This document shows positions 10,501-21,956 of a stretch of 64,000 nucleotides of DNA, piece by piece. This DNA comes from Pohlia nutans (lineage: Eukaryota > Streptophyta > Bryopsida > Bryales > Mniaceae): the NCBI GenBank assembly GCA_022496805.1, contig CM040092.1, forward strand, positions 24,095,649-24,159,648, written 5' to 3'. Each line of letters opens with the position of its first letter. Positions within the stretch are counted from its first letter, which is position 1. The translations under genes were made by a program, and so were the position numbers. The notes under the pieces were generated by a model. The model ran no database searches. It was not told the origin of the DNA and saw only the letters and a program-made list of their open reading frames with translations.

Positions 10501-12170
10501 TATACTGCAACTTCTATAGCAATGACAAAGGGTCATAACTCTGTCCCTAATCACGCAACCATATAACATACGTTTGTCTCATGGCTTGCTGGCACAGTGA
10601 TTGGGTAAAAATTCGTTTGTGCTATAGTGCCTTATATCCACAATTGACAACTACTGCCATTTTGCAGTGGTATGCTGGGAACTAGATGAAAAATGAAAAA
10701 TCAAGCCACGGCTCTTCCAATGAATACTTGCCTGCATGAAGTTTACTTCTCACCATATGATTTAACTAGTGGGACCTGTGCCGTTGAGCACGTTGAGCTC
10801 GGTTTGTCTCCTCGACGGATTCCAGTGCGGAACGGTCGAGTGAGACAAAGCGTCTTGTATTGTATAATAGATGCTACTCCTTTTGGTTGACGACTGAACT
10901 CCGTCTGAACTGGTACCACCTAAAAATGGTATGGCATCAGAAACAATTCACAGTAAGCATCCATAATGTCTATGAATATAAGGTAACCAATTATAAATAA
11001 AACTCTGGTATATGATGCACAATCATTGATTACATCAGTGTCCCTGTAACACTTGAATGGCCTAGAAGCCCTTTCCGGCCGTACAGTATATTTGGTAATT
11101 GTTGGTATTTCATCAAAATGACAATGACCAAATACTTTTCAGTTCAAAGTTACATTAGTAATCGTGATAATATGCTTATAACAATATATCACAATTCATG
11201 TGTAAAACCACGATTGAACAATTACAAGGCTACGTACGGGTTGTACAGAAGAATCCCAAGGGCCCGTTAAGAGTTAAAACTAAAAAAACCTTCCTTACCC
11301 TCAGTAAGACATTAGATTTTCATGGACCACAGCAATCACCTTACTCTTGCACTCTCTCCATCAGTACGCCTCTTATCTCTCTCCTGTGTGACAAACCAAT
11401 GATTTAAGTTTAGATTTGACACTTCCGTTGTGTACACACTCACATAAGTCCGTCTTTATTCACACAACTATATTACATATGTCTGTCTCATGTCCTGGTA
11501 GCAGAGTCACGTGGAAATAATACGCCTGTGGTATACTGCCTTATATCCACATTTTGCAAAAATCACCACTCTTGAGTGTTATGCTAGGAACTAGATTGTA
11601 AATTGATAATCAAGCCACGCCTGTTCCAATGAAAACTTGCCTGGATGAAGTTTACTTATCACCTCACTTCAGAAGATGTAATTCTACTCGGCCTTTGGTA
11701 GAGTACTGAAGTCCGTAGGAACTGCTACCACCTGCAATTCACATGTCATCACACATACTTCGCAATGAGCATCCCATATGTATATGAATAAATGTAAGCA
11801 ATAATTCTATGGACATTGTGGTTTTAGTGTATATGATGCACACTTATTGAGTTCCTCACTGTCCCATTCACCCTTGAACGGCCCAAAAGCCCTTTCCGGC
11901 CGTATAGTATATTTTATAATTCCTCATATTCCATCAAGATAACAATGACCAAATACTTTTCAGTAGAAAGTTACATCAATAATGAAGATAATATGTTCAT
12001 AACCATATATTTCTATTCATTTATAAAATCACAATTACACAATTAGCACTCTAGGTACGGGTTGTGGAGAGTAATCCCAAGGGCCTATTCAGGGTAAAAA
12101 TTAATAAATCTATCCTTAACCTCATTAAGAAATTAGATTTCAATGGACCACAGCAGTCAACCTACATCTG
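10500..12170 (+). repeat. Diverged tandem duplication, unit about 0.82-0.91 kb
   Basis: Two consecutive blocks share landmarks in the same order: GCCTTATATCCACA (10629, 11538), GTATATGATGCAC (11008, 11829), CCCTTTCCGGCCGTA, GACAATGACCAAATACTTTTCAG-type sequence and GGACCACAGCA (11324, 12145). Offsets of 909 and 821 show internal indels. The copies differ at perhaps one base in six, so it is old. No gene is recognised in either unit. Confidence 0.7.
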
Positions 12171-13305
12171 CAGGGTCTGTATCATGACGCCTGGTATATC
12201 TTTCATGTATGTGAAAACATTAAAATCTCAGAATTCACGCTTTCATTATTTACAGGGTCTCCACGTAAGTACACTTCACTTCAATTGTACTCAATTTCAA
12301 CCAACCTGAATCTTCAAGGATGTCGTGGCTGCCTCTCACCTTATATCCAACACCATGGTCGAAAATACGTATTGTCCTATTCTTCCTGGATTTGCATGTC
12401 CCGTACAGAACAATGCATTGTTTCTACTTACCTTCGACTTAGCCTGCCATAATATTAGTGATATAGTCATCAAAAACTCTATCAACTATTGCTCAGAATA
12501 TGTAATTTGTATATTACCCTCCTTCACATACCATTCTAAATCTTTAATTCCAACACTTCACGGTACCGGTTCCAGTAGACGCTCCAACGGTGCAATGGTC
12601 CACTACTTTCACACATATACTTATACAAACTGACATTAACTATTATACAGGCTTAATATGTACATTTTCAAAAAATATATATATTTATATACCGGAAATC
12701 CAAAGAAAACACAATGTGCTTACTACGTAGAGCTTCCAAGAAAAATAGGGTCTGTCTCATCAATCACAAATATAGTTTTCCAGAAACATTGTACTTGGCT
12801 GCATACGTCAACAAGACATCCGTAAAATCCTTAAACCGTTCCCAGGTTCCCCAAAACATTAACACACTGATGTTTCAAAATACCTCATGAAAACAGTTAT
12901 TCCTTTCTACATATCATGCCCTCTAGAAAAAAGGTACATGCATAGACACGATTATCTTTCACTAAGCATGCTACATCCACGCTTTACAAACTTCATTTTC
13001 ATCCTTCTCTCTCCATCTCTGTTGTCCATCTTTAGAGCATTTGCCATGGCATGTCATTCTTCTACATACTCCGTCCATGAATCGACCCCACGCCCACATG
13101 TTCCTCACTGCAACAACATTCCATACCCTTTACGGTTCCCATCACCTCCGACTCTAGACAGTGCATTCTACACTTTGCAAACATTATTTTACACACATTC
13201 TACAGTAATTGTTGTCCCCTTTGTAAAATGGAATAGGAAAGGATTTGCATACCTTTTCTGCAGTTGGACTTCTGTTTTTCCTAGAGCGGGGGTTCTCCTT
13301 TGGGT
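12171..13305. other. Spacer 3' of the TnpA-like unit
   Basis: A plus-strand open stretch at 12887-13420 overlaps a probable minus-strand exon and has no domain. I treat it as a shadow. Nothing else is supported. Confidence 0.4.
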
Positions 13306-13425
13306 TCACTCTTTGAGAAGAAGATCCCACCCCCGGGATCCCTTCAGCTCATCCAATTCTGCCTGTAACATTGCTATGTATTCGTCCCTGGTATTAGACC
13401 TTGTTCCGCAAACATCATAATTTTC
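13306..13425 (-). CDS. Probable last exon of the TnpA-like gene
   Basis: The minus strand reads NTRDEYIAMLQAELDELKGS, a short amphipathic helix that would suit a coiled-coil dimerisation tail, and ends with TGA at 13306-13308. It lies downstream of the donor at 13849 (CAG|GTAGG). The 5' edge of this exon is not fixed. Confidence 0.4.
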   Translation of the reverse strand, partial: ENYDVCGTRSNTRDEYIAMLQAELDELKGSRGWDLLLKE

Positions 13426-13848
13426 GTTGCTATTCCCTTTTCTGTTTGGACGACTCTCCTTTTCCTTCATGGTCGAACGCAATGACCTTCCCGTAACCTA
13501 CTTGATTTTTCATACATGACAGACATCCCATGACATTGACTGGGTTATGATAAGTGTACATATTTTGAAACAATACCGGATGCTTCACTCGTATGACACA
13601 TGCAACTAATACATTTCATTTACTCATAATCCACATCCCCTCAGATCAAACAAGCACAAACTTGTTTTACAGCAGAATTCAATTGTTTACCAACTCCACC
13701 CTTATACTGTATTAACCTCAGAGTAAACTGACAACTGTGCTTGTGTTCAATCGCCCCACTAGAAACCACAGTAATCAATGTTGACTTACACATTCATGAA
13801 TAGGGAAATAATTCATACCCAGCAGAATTGAACATCCATCAATCCTAC

Positions 13849-14873
13849 CTGAGGGGCACTCGTCATATGCAATGCGCGTTCAACTTCATCGTTGCTGAAT
13901 TGTAGCTCTGAAGAATTCTGCCCCGACTTGTTCCGGTTTAGACCATCTGTCGACTCCTCTCCCGTAACTTCTTCCCATTGCGGATTGTTGGTCTCTTGTT
14001 TAGATTTCACTGCAACAGGCCCTTTGGGCCGGTGCGCTTCAACGTAAACCTCGTCTGGATCAGGTGACCTCCCCAATTCTTCACGCAAATTCTCACGCAC
14101 TCCATTCATCCCTCGATTCCTAGTTCTGTTTATCGTTTTTCTCATGCTGTTTGCATACTTTCCTTGTTCTGATTTATCCTCCCACTGCTTGCTTGATGCC
14201 AACTTCTGCAGTCTTTTCCATACTGCAGAGTCAATGTGGATTGGCTGGCATTCTCCATTTCGGATTTTTTTGATGAGACCGGTCCTTCTCCTGCCTACAG
14301 CCTTACCCATTAAACTCCTCAAATAGCCTTCATTGAGTTCTCCAGAATAATCAAAGCTCTGGCTCAATCGTTCTTTGAAAATTCTGACGTCTTCGTACGT
14401 TTGTTTCCTGACGTCGGTGCACGAGGGATCAAGGCCGCTTGCAAGCTTGTTTATTTCCTGACTCCACGCGGGTTTTCCCGACCCATACGGTATTCCCTCT
14501 CTGTCAAGGGTAATATAGAATGGCTTCTTTCCATCCTTTGCTCGTTTAGAAGCATCTGCTTCGCGAGCAGCTTGTTTGTACCGACGACGTCTCCTTTCAA
14601 AAGCTGGTGATGGAGCTATAGCATTCTCGAGTTTCACAACAGCAACTCCAGGCCGATCCATTTTGTCATATCCATGGTTTTCACAATATCCCGAATTGGG
14701 TGATCCAGAATAAGAGGATTCGGGGTTCCGTCTGTGGCTACGCCTATGACGTCGTTGCCTGTGATCACCATGCCTGCCTCTGCCATAGGAGGATTCACTG
14801 TTTGATGGCGATACGCTGTGTTTGCTCCTACGACGGTTGTCCTTAGAATAAACCCGTCTATACTCTCTAGCAT
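13849..14873 (-). CDS. TnpA-like CACTA protein, main exon (Transposase_24-like)
   Basis: The exon runs from an acceptor (CTACAG|ATG, start 14873) to a donor (CCTCAG|GTAGG, end 13849). It opens with an Arg/His/Ser-rich stretch (RRRSKHSVSPSNSESSYGRG), then a region with KPFYITLDREGIPYG. A Transposase_24-like segment follows: IHIDSAVWKRLQKLASSKQWEDKSE, then KYANSMRK and an ELGRSPDPDEVYVEAHRPKG block that matches the usual G-R-x-P-x-x-x-E-x-x-x-x-x-H feature of plant Ptta/En/Spm TnpA proteins. TnpA binds the subterminal repeats and helps bring the ends together with TnpD. No stop or frameshift seen in this exon. Confidence 0.75.
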
Positions 14874-15004
14874 CTGTAGTGAAAAACCAATCAGAGAAAT
14901 GAATTACAGTAAACATCACTGTGAAATGAACAGCATTTTAATAACAAATCCTCAAGTATGTACGTGGTCCTTCACTACTGTAAGAATAAGTATATTGGTC
15001 TTAC

Positions 15005-15266
15005 TACACTCACTACAATCTGACGACAAATCCCGCTTGTATCCCTCTTTGCCGTGCCGTCCCCATTCTTCGTCCCTGTCGTTTCTCTCACGGTCCGGGC
15101 TGGACGATCTACTACGTCGATGGTGGCTCCGATGCTTGTAGTATCGGCTACTACTTGCGTAATGGTGTGGAGGACTTCTACGCCTGCTCTCGTATCTGTG
15201 ACGGTAATGCGATGGTCTTCCATACGTTGGAGAATCGTCCTCGTCTCTCTCTTCGCTCATTGCCCT
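15005..15266 (-). CDS. TnpA-like gene, RS-rich exon
   Basis: Acceptor GAAG|AGGGCAATG (start 15266) and donor TGTA|GTAAGACC (end 15005). The product is dominated by Arg, Ser, His and Tyr: SRRRSPPHHYASSSRYYKHR, then HHRRSRSSSPDRERNDRDEE. Such RS-type stretches are typical of SR splicing factors and nuclear-speckle proteins. Its presence upstream of the Transposase_24-like exon suggests an RS domain fused to TnpA, if the exons are indeed joined. Confidence 0.55.
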
Positions 15267-15527
15267 CTTCAATACAAAGTATCATTACATTATCAATTTC
15301 ACTAAACTCTATACTAAAAGTTAAATCATAATTCATGGCACATTGCCACTTACACGCATACGTTTTACCACAATCATCAAGTTATTCACACCTTCTTCAT
15401 AGTATATGATGTTTGATGAATAAGACATTGCATTCTGCAATGGGACAAACAACACTTTTACTTAATTGAATTAGGGTAACAAAAAATTTCTAACTTCGGG
15501 AGATCCCAAGCATGGCATAATACTTAC

Positions 15528-15805
15528 CTTACCCTTGTGGTCCATTGTAGAAGGACTCCCTATTAAGCGACTATGCTTAAAGGCACTTTGCTCTAGAACA
15601 GTTTGTTCGACACTGGTAGCTTTTGCAACAGATGTTTTGGGTCTGCTCCTTTTCAATTGCCCAGGCACATGGACCGGGGAAATTATCGCTGCTATTCTTT
15701 CCACCACCCTTTGATCCAGAGCCGCTTCTGGGACTGCACCCGTTTTCCGGGCAACGGAAGTACCTCCTCCCTCACCCTCATGTCTTTGACCATGGAAGTT
15801 GTTAT
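15528..15805 (-). CDS. TnpA-like gene, upstream exon
   Basis: Acceptor TTGCAG|ATAAC (start 15805) and donor AAG|GTAAGTA (end 15528). It encodes a basic, Ala/Val-rich segment without a recognised domain, for example KRSRPKTSVAKATSVEQT. It is assigned to the TnpA unit by strand, spacing and clean splice sites. Confidence 0.45.
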
Positions 15806-16014
15806 CTGCAAATACCAAAGTCGTCAAACATCAATACCATTGCCGTACACGTTCCATTACATAGTCATTGCCCTCTACTTCGATGTTTACAAGGAAGATT
15901 TGGCATGGTGGAATTGTCGTTCTGTAATCATACTTTATGAAGCACATATTAAATAATTCTATACATTTCCCTGAGAGAAAATACATCGGATAGATAATCG
16001 TTTGGTTTTCATAC

Positions 16015-16554
16015 CAGGAGACAGATGAATTAGTTGGAGGGTGGATGGAGAGTGGCAATCTTTTCCATCATCCCCTATCGCCAATTCTGCTACCGGTAAT
16101 TTTTCTGAAGTATCGTAGGACAATTTTTCTGAAGTATCGTAGGACAAGATTGTCTCTTTGAAGGCTTCGTCACTTTTTTCACTACTCGCCCACAAGCCAG
16201 CGCATCTTGTTCTCTCTTCCGCCTAAGTTCTTCCGGATTTGGCACTGGACTTTTGGTCAGGCCTAACACCACTTGTGCGGCTCCAGTTTGAAGTGAATTT
16301 ACCTTCTTCTTCCCTTTTGCAGGGGCGGGTTCCTTTGCCTTAGCCTTCTGCCGTCCCCTTCCTCGTGTACTGGGCTCCTCCACCACATTGTCTTCCTTGT
16401 TCTGCTCTTTTGTCATTTTTTTGGACGCAGCCCTTGTTTGTTTTGGTGCAGGAGCTGGCTTCCCTTTCTTCCCGAACCATGGTTCAGGCCGGTCCTTATC
16501 ATTCAAGGCTTTTGCCATGCAGGTTTCTCTAAGCTGCCAAACATATGAGAACAC
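16015..16554 (-). CDS. TnpA-like gene, first recognised exon (basic, with 24-bp duplication)
   Basis: A Lys/Arg/Pro/Ala-rich exon (GKKGKPAPAPKQTRAASKK, then RGRGRQKAKAKEPAPAKGKK) that looks like a disordered nuclear DNA-binding tail. A perfect 24-bp tandem duplication at about 16098-16145 doubles eight codons. The donor CCTG|GTATGA at 16015 is in frame with the -1 reading (SEKSDEAFKETILSYDTSEK), not with the longer ORF, so either a frameshift lies near 16190 or an unseen splice corrects the frame. The start of the gene may lie further upstream. Confidence 0.45.
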
Positions 16555-17972
16555 CGGTTATTGATATAGGGAACCGTACATCCATTTCTTCATATTACTG
16601 CATCCATTTATTCCCCTTCATACAGTTGAGAACTCTGGAATTATATCCCATCTCTAATTTCAATTAATACCTACGACCACAGGTATTTTTTACATTTTCG
16701 CTCTATGGCAGCAGCTTCACTGTATACTTCACGGAGCAGGCATTAACACATTATAATGGGACACAGCAGACTCATTGTTGTATAATGCTAATCATTACAT
16801 AGAAACATAGTTACAATAAAAGTTATTTTAGTGAACACCGTTGGAACCTCGTGAATATCACTCCACTTTGTATACATCCTACAGCCAAATTTTGAACTGA
16901 CAGATACTATGACCACAAGATAGCTACTATTAGTTAGACATTGCAATACAGTACTCAAAGTACAGTGACATACAGAACTTAATGTCCGATTTTCAAAATA
17001 TTTGGACCATGTAGTCCCGATATAGTAATTACTCTACATATGGATAGTCCATTATTCAATCTAACTTCTACATTGTAAAGTGGACCACATATATGAGTAT
17101 TTCACAATCTTATTCACCAAAAGACCGTTTTCAACAACAACACCATGCCTCGGGTTTATTGTCTCTACCACGTCAGTCCGCGCATCATGGTTCAGAATGA
17201 CCTTGACGACCCATAAATTTAAAAATTCACCGTACTCACTTATTTTGTATTACAGTTAGTACATTACTGTGTGACATTCACATCAACCAAAAATCACTAG
17301 TAGCAAGCACTTTGCTTGTGTATAGAAGGTAAAGAACATGTACCGGATTGGAAAGTTCTTCTGAGTCCGACGATACCTCCCCCTCCAATGTATCTGTGGT
17401 AATAAAACCACCTAGCTAGAGGCACTGTAAAGCGGCAATCTTTAACCACAACTTGCACATAATAGGCTTAGTATACACTATTGGACAAAAAGTTACTTCT
17501 TCCTGCAAAATAATACTAACCACGTAGAACAAAAATAGCGAGAGTGTGAATATATGAGATGCCACTATGGACAGACAGATTTCTGATGTGTACATCTAAA
17601 GTGCCACAGGCTCCTAGGGCCGTAAAATATGTCCATATTTACAACAGGCCTGCTCCCAATGCGTCCCGTCAAGAATGAGGACATTCCAGGAACTGGACAC
17701 AAAAGACACTATTACTAAGCACCATATGAGATAGTCAAATTGGTACAACTAAAGGAAAGTGAAGTACCAGTGTTAACTAAATAAATTAAGTTAAGGCAGA
17801 ACCTTAATAGCCAACTTGGTAATGAAGAATGGACAGTTCTGCTAAACACATATTGAAATCAGAACAAACGTCATTTTCATTGAGTACATGAAGGGTTGTC
17901 TAGATACCTGTACAATTTTTACCTACACTTTGTTCATTCCATGCACTATTTCAGTTTCATAATTATCGTACA
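16555..17972. other. Left-arm spacer
   Basis: No gene or clear repeat seen. It may be an intron or intergenic sequence between the minus-strand genes. Confidence 0.4.
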
Positions 17973-18516
17973 TTAACCCCTAAAGGACCAATCAACTATA
18001 TTATGCTTGATTTTTTGTCAAAGGCCCCAAAAATCAAGTATCTTAGCTTTCTTGTAGTTGGTGTTTTCATTAGATGTTTAAGTTAAGTTGTGATACATCT
18101 TTTGACCTTTGGGATTGGAGAATAAACTTCATTTGAAGCTTTCCAACTGTTGAGAACTTTGAATTTTGAGTGTCCAAAATACAAAGGGCTTTCTAAAGAT
18201 GCTTCAATCATAAGTCTCTTTTAATTTCTTCACCTTCAATTTTTTACTCCATGTAAATATAACTTTTATCTACCTTAAATATAATTTTTGATATTAAATT
18301 TGACAAAAACATATTTATTTTGAATTTTTACCTTGTTTACATCATAAAATTTGTAAATATTCAAAATATCTTCCAATCATGTTGAAAATTTTGTAATACC
18401 TTCATAATGTCAATTATTATCTATGAAAAATTATAAATCATTCAATGTGATATTTAAAGTATGAAAATTATAGTGCTTTGACTTTTACAAAAGAGGTAAG
18501 GACCTTTAAGGGTTAA
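17973..18516 (+). mobile_element. TTAA-bounded MITE, family A copy 1
   Basis: Begins TTAACCCCTAAAGGACCAAT and ends GACCTTTAAGGGTTAA. It is 544 bp and aligns along its length with 52523-53068 and 56367-56909. No ORF. Confidence 0.85.
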
Positions 18517-18944
18517 TAACAATCATGCACTCATTCTCTAGATGCCCATCAGTGAATATAGAAAACCGTTAACTGTATAATCACATGCACAACAAATAAT
18601 ATAGACAACATATGTTTCAAACAAAGCCTGACCACTCATAATACATACCTGAAAAGAAATATTGGATCTCCATGACATTCCTACGTGTCCAACCACGTTT
18701 CTGAAAAAACCAACACAGAATAAAACATCATCATTCAGTGGTTACCAGCTCATAGTTAGAAACGTACGTTAATATAGTAACCTGATACTCAGAGACGCAT
18801 GTGGTTGAGGGTTTAGAACAGTATGTCTCAAGAATTTACAATTCACTTCGAAATTAAATATTAGTTGCATTCACAAACATGACCATCACTCTACAAATTG
18901 GAGTCAGGTGTGCATTTAGAATCTTGCTCTAATAGCATTTTTGA

Positions 18945-19319
18945 CTACGCTTGTAGTCTCAAGGCCTTTTGTCTTATTACATCGGACTGACGGAGGAGTA
19001 CATCAGACTGACAAAGGAGTACATCGGACTGACGGAGGAGTTCTTCGGACTGATGGAGGAGTTCTTCGGACTGACGGAGGAGTTCTATAAGTGTTCTCCG
19101 TAATGCAACCTTTTTACTACACTTCTTCTTCCCCCCATTTGCAATCTCTAGTTTGTGCTGTGTACCCAGACTGCTTGTGTAATGCCGAAACAAATCTAAT
19201 TTGGTTTTCCCCTTCCCAATGACAACTGACTGCTGAATTCCCATGTCTGAATCAAGCTTCAAATCACCACTTTCCCGAGAAGTTCTACCTTCATCATTAA
19301 CATCCGGGATGAAGTCCAT
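18945..19319 (-). CDS. 124-residue protein with heptad Leu repeats
   Basis: ATG at 19319 (MDFIPDVNDEGRTSRESGDL) to a stop at 18945. The C-terminal third is five near-repeats of a seven-residue unit (LLRQSEE, LLHQSEE, LLRQSDV, LLCQSDV, LLRQSDV), matching a 21-bp repeat in the DNA (about 18978-19085). Leu pairs at fixed heptad positions suggest a short coiled coil. The middle is Lys/Cys-rich. It lies on the same strand as, and between, the Cys-rich gene and TnpA, so it could be an exon of the TnpA unit or a separate accessory gene. Function unknown. Confidence 0.5.
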   Translation of the reverse strand: MDFIPDVNDEGRTSRESGDLKLDSDMGIQQSVVIGKGKTKLDLFRHYTSSLGTQHKLEIANGGKKKCSKKVALRRTLIELLRQSEELLHQSEELLRQSDVLLCQSDVLLRQSDVIRQKALRLQA

Positions 19320-19834
19320 GGAGATTTGCGTCTTTGTCTTTCCACTGTGACTTGAACTGCACTTCTTTTGACGTTGAGGAGGACTTCAGAAGATTTTGGA
19401 ATCTACAGAAACATAACAACAGAACATAAATTCTAGAGCACTGCAAAACATGTATTCATTATCAGTATGTTGTTTGCCTAAGTATTTTAAATAAGGTGAA
19501 CAAGTAAGTTGTCAGTCCAGCACTCTGTAATCTTTTAACAATAAAAAGATTATTACAACAGTTAGTGAATTTGGGAAGTCTATTTACTTGAGATGGAGAT
19601 GTAACTGAAAAAGTAATACAGAAAGTTGAGTTGATTCATTTATACAAGTGAAACTTAAACAATAGCAATTTCACGTCTCTGACAAACATAACTTCTAAAA
19701 CATCACTTCAAAAAGCCTGGCATGCTTTACTTCGTTGCGTAGGTGAATTAGTCATCACCTAATGGTCCATGGCAAACAGAATACAAAAAGTCGGTATTGA
19801 AACACCAACATGTGGCACATTCCCGGTGATATGT

Positions 19835-20305
19835 CTATATGCGCCTAAGATCCCTAAAACAATAAACGTCTATGTCACTGGTATCTGGACTATCAAATTC
19901 CACTAAGCTGTCGTATTCAAAATCAAACGGATCACTATCTTCGTCCGAGTAGTCTGATGCACTACGTTTGCGATTTGTCAATGCTAGCTGAGTGTGTTTC
20001 TTCACAGGATGGTCACAAAAGCAAAGGTAATGAGGGTAAATGGGTACAGAGTTTGGCTCATGTCGACATTGTAGACGTTTTTTCCGAATTTTGTCATCCA
20101 ATGACAATCCCTGTCGGGGTGGAGGAAGTTTACAGTCGCAATGGGGTGTTCGGACCCAACGAAGAACTACACATTTGATACATTTGCAGTTGTCGCAAAC
20201 ATGGCCAGCATTGAAGAACAGGTAAAGTTGGGTGATGAATGGACATGACGTGAACCTGTAGTTGCAATAAGCAAGGTCGGGAAGACTATCGGTGTTTGAC
20301 ATCAT
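19835..20305 (-). CDS. Cys/His-rich 156-residue CACTA accessory protein (copy 1, intact)
   Basis: Starts at tandem ATGs (20305, 20302) and ends at 19835. Candidate metal ligands: C14, C21, H35-x-C37-x2-C40-x-C42-x2-C45, H55-C56-x-C58, C80-x-H82 and C95-x-C97-x-H99. The second half is acidic and Ser-rich (SDYSDEDSD). A paralogue on the opposite strand (44629-45099) keeps nearly every Cys/His and also the C-terminal (S/C)F(G/R)(E/D)LR(K/R) ending, so this is a whole small protein rather than an exon fragment. It probably binds zinc and perhaps DNA or the transposase. I do not recognise the family. It heads the minus-strand unit as its paralogue heads the plus-strand unit. Confidence 0.7.
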   Translation of the reverse strand: MMSNTDSLPDLAYCNYRFTSCPFITQLYLFFNAGHVCDNCKCIKCVVLRWVRTPHCDCKLPPPRQGLSLDDKIRKKRLQCRHEPNSVPIYPHYLCFCDHPVKKHTQLALTNRKRSASDYSDEDSDPFDFEYDSLVEFDSPDTSDIDVYCFRDLRRI

Positions 20306-21546
20306 TCTGTGGTCTCACGAAAATACATCAAAAGGGGGGCGGTGAGCTTGAAAATCAAATATATTCTCGAAAATCTTCAAAGAAATCTACAGAACAGGTC
20401 TTAAACTTATTTGTACTTAAAGTTTCATTTTATTTAACAAAACCGACTACAATTCATAGGTGTCCTAATATTGTGCACCATGGAATTACCAATATCCTCC
20501 CCTGACTGCTTGCATTATAATTTATACATGATGTAAATTACCTCAAACACTCTTGAGGAACTTGAAACACTAGACATTTCTGGAATTACACCATACTTTT
20601 CTGTTAAGTTATGAACACTTGACCCTAAACTATCTCAATCATACAAATTTAATCGTGACAATTCTGACTACAATTATAATTATTACTGATGGAACATTTT
20701 GCTACAAGTTATTGAATGCAACGGTCATGAATCGAGCAACTTCGAGAGAGGGCGCAGGTATTTATCTCACCTGGAAACATGCACTACCATTCACGCAGAC
20801 TCCACCTCAAGCGTCTTGTCCAATCACGAGAATTAGTTTTCAGTTTGTGCTTCTGTTTGCTCCATAGCACTGCTAGTAACAGCTGGAGGGATTCACAGCT
20901 TGACGGTAGTACTTCCCACATTAACGACGCTAGAGTAGCTGAAGACACAACAATGCCTATACCTAGTGAGTATGAGCTTATCCGCTTGAAAACCATACAA
21001 GCTAACAAGAAGTTGCTAGACGACGCCCTCCACCATGAGAATTCAGTGTGAAATATGTAAACCACTTTTTGAAATGTGTGGTACCGGTGCCTTTTACTCA
21101 CTTGCATCTGATTACGTTTTGATGGCAGCGTGTCATGTAGAGGTTAGAGCAAAATACGTGGAAAGTGGTTGTTGTTATCCATCACGAGAATTTCTGCGAT
21201 TCTAGTGTGTCTTTTGTAGCAGCTGTCAGCATGGGAGGTGCAGGTAGAGTTGACGCCAGTTACATGCACCTTCGAAATTGGAAGTTTGCAAATCATAGCA
21301 GCAGTCGTGCCTCCCACTCCACCTTTTCCTGTTGTTTCTTCTGCATTTGCGGCTAGACGTAATTGTAGAAGCTATTTCTGGATGTTGTATGGTCTGTGCA
21401 TGCTTAGAATTAAAGCACAGGTTGGGAATGCGTGCCTCGGGTAAAACCTAAATCTGGAATTGTGAATGAAAGTCGTTGTCACTGAACCCGCCACATGCGC
21501 TTGTTTATCCTCCACAATCGTGTTCTACCACAGCTGTGGTTTACTA
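20306..21546. other. Spacer upstream of the minus-strand unit
   Basis: It should contain the promoter for the minus-strand genes. A short open stretch around 20840-21050 (plus) has no recognised domain. No firm feature. Confidence 0.35.
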
Positions 21547-21956
21547 AGGTAGGAAAACCAAAAACGATGAAAATAAGGTGATTTGACTAGAAGGAATGGA
21601 GTTAGAAATTATGTGAAATTTTTTTGAGATGAAGAAGAAGAAATGATGAAGAATGCAAGTTGTTTCGTATTTTTATTCCCCGTAAATAATTATCTACAAT
21701 TTCTCAAACTGGGAAGTTTGTCAAACCCCCTTCTTGTATACTAGACTCTTCCTTTTCTACACATGAAAGCACCAAAAACGGTTAACTAATATCACAGAAA
21801 ACCGCACACAAGATTCCAAAAAAATTAGCAATTTTTAGTAAATTTTTGGAATCCTCGTCATGCAAAAATTCTCCATTTTCGGTCTTCCACCTCCCTGTTT
21901 TTAAAAAACTCTAGTGCACGCCTTGAGGGCATTAACCGTTTTTGGTTTTCCTACCT
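21547..21956. mobile_element. 410-bp MITE with TA target duplication
   Basis: Perfect terminal inverted repeats, AGGTAGGAAAACCAAAAACG at the left and its complement at the right, flanked by TA (21545-21546, 21957-21958). No coding capacity. The TA duplication suggests Tc1/mariner-type mobilisation. Confidence 0.8.

Noticed and set aside
12887..13420. 177-residue plus-strand ORF
   Set aside because: No domain, and it overlaps a more plausible minus-strand exon of the TnpA-like gene.
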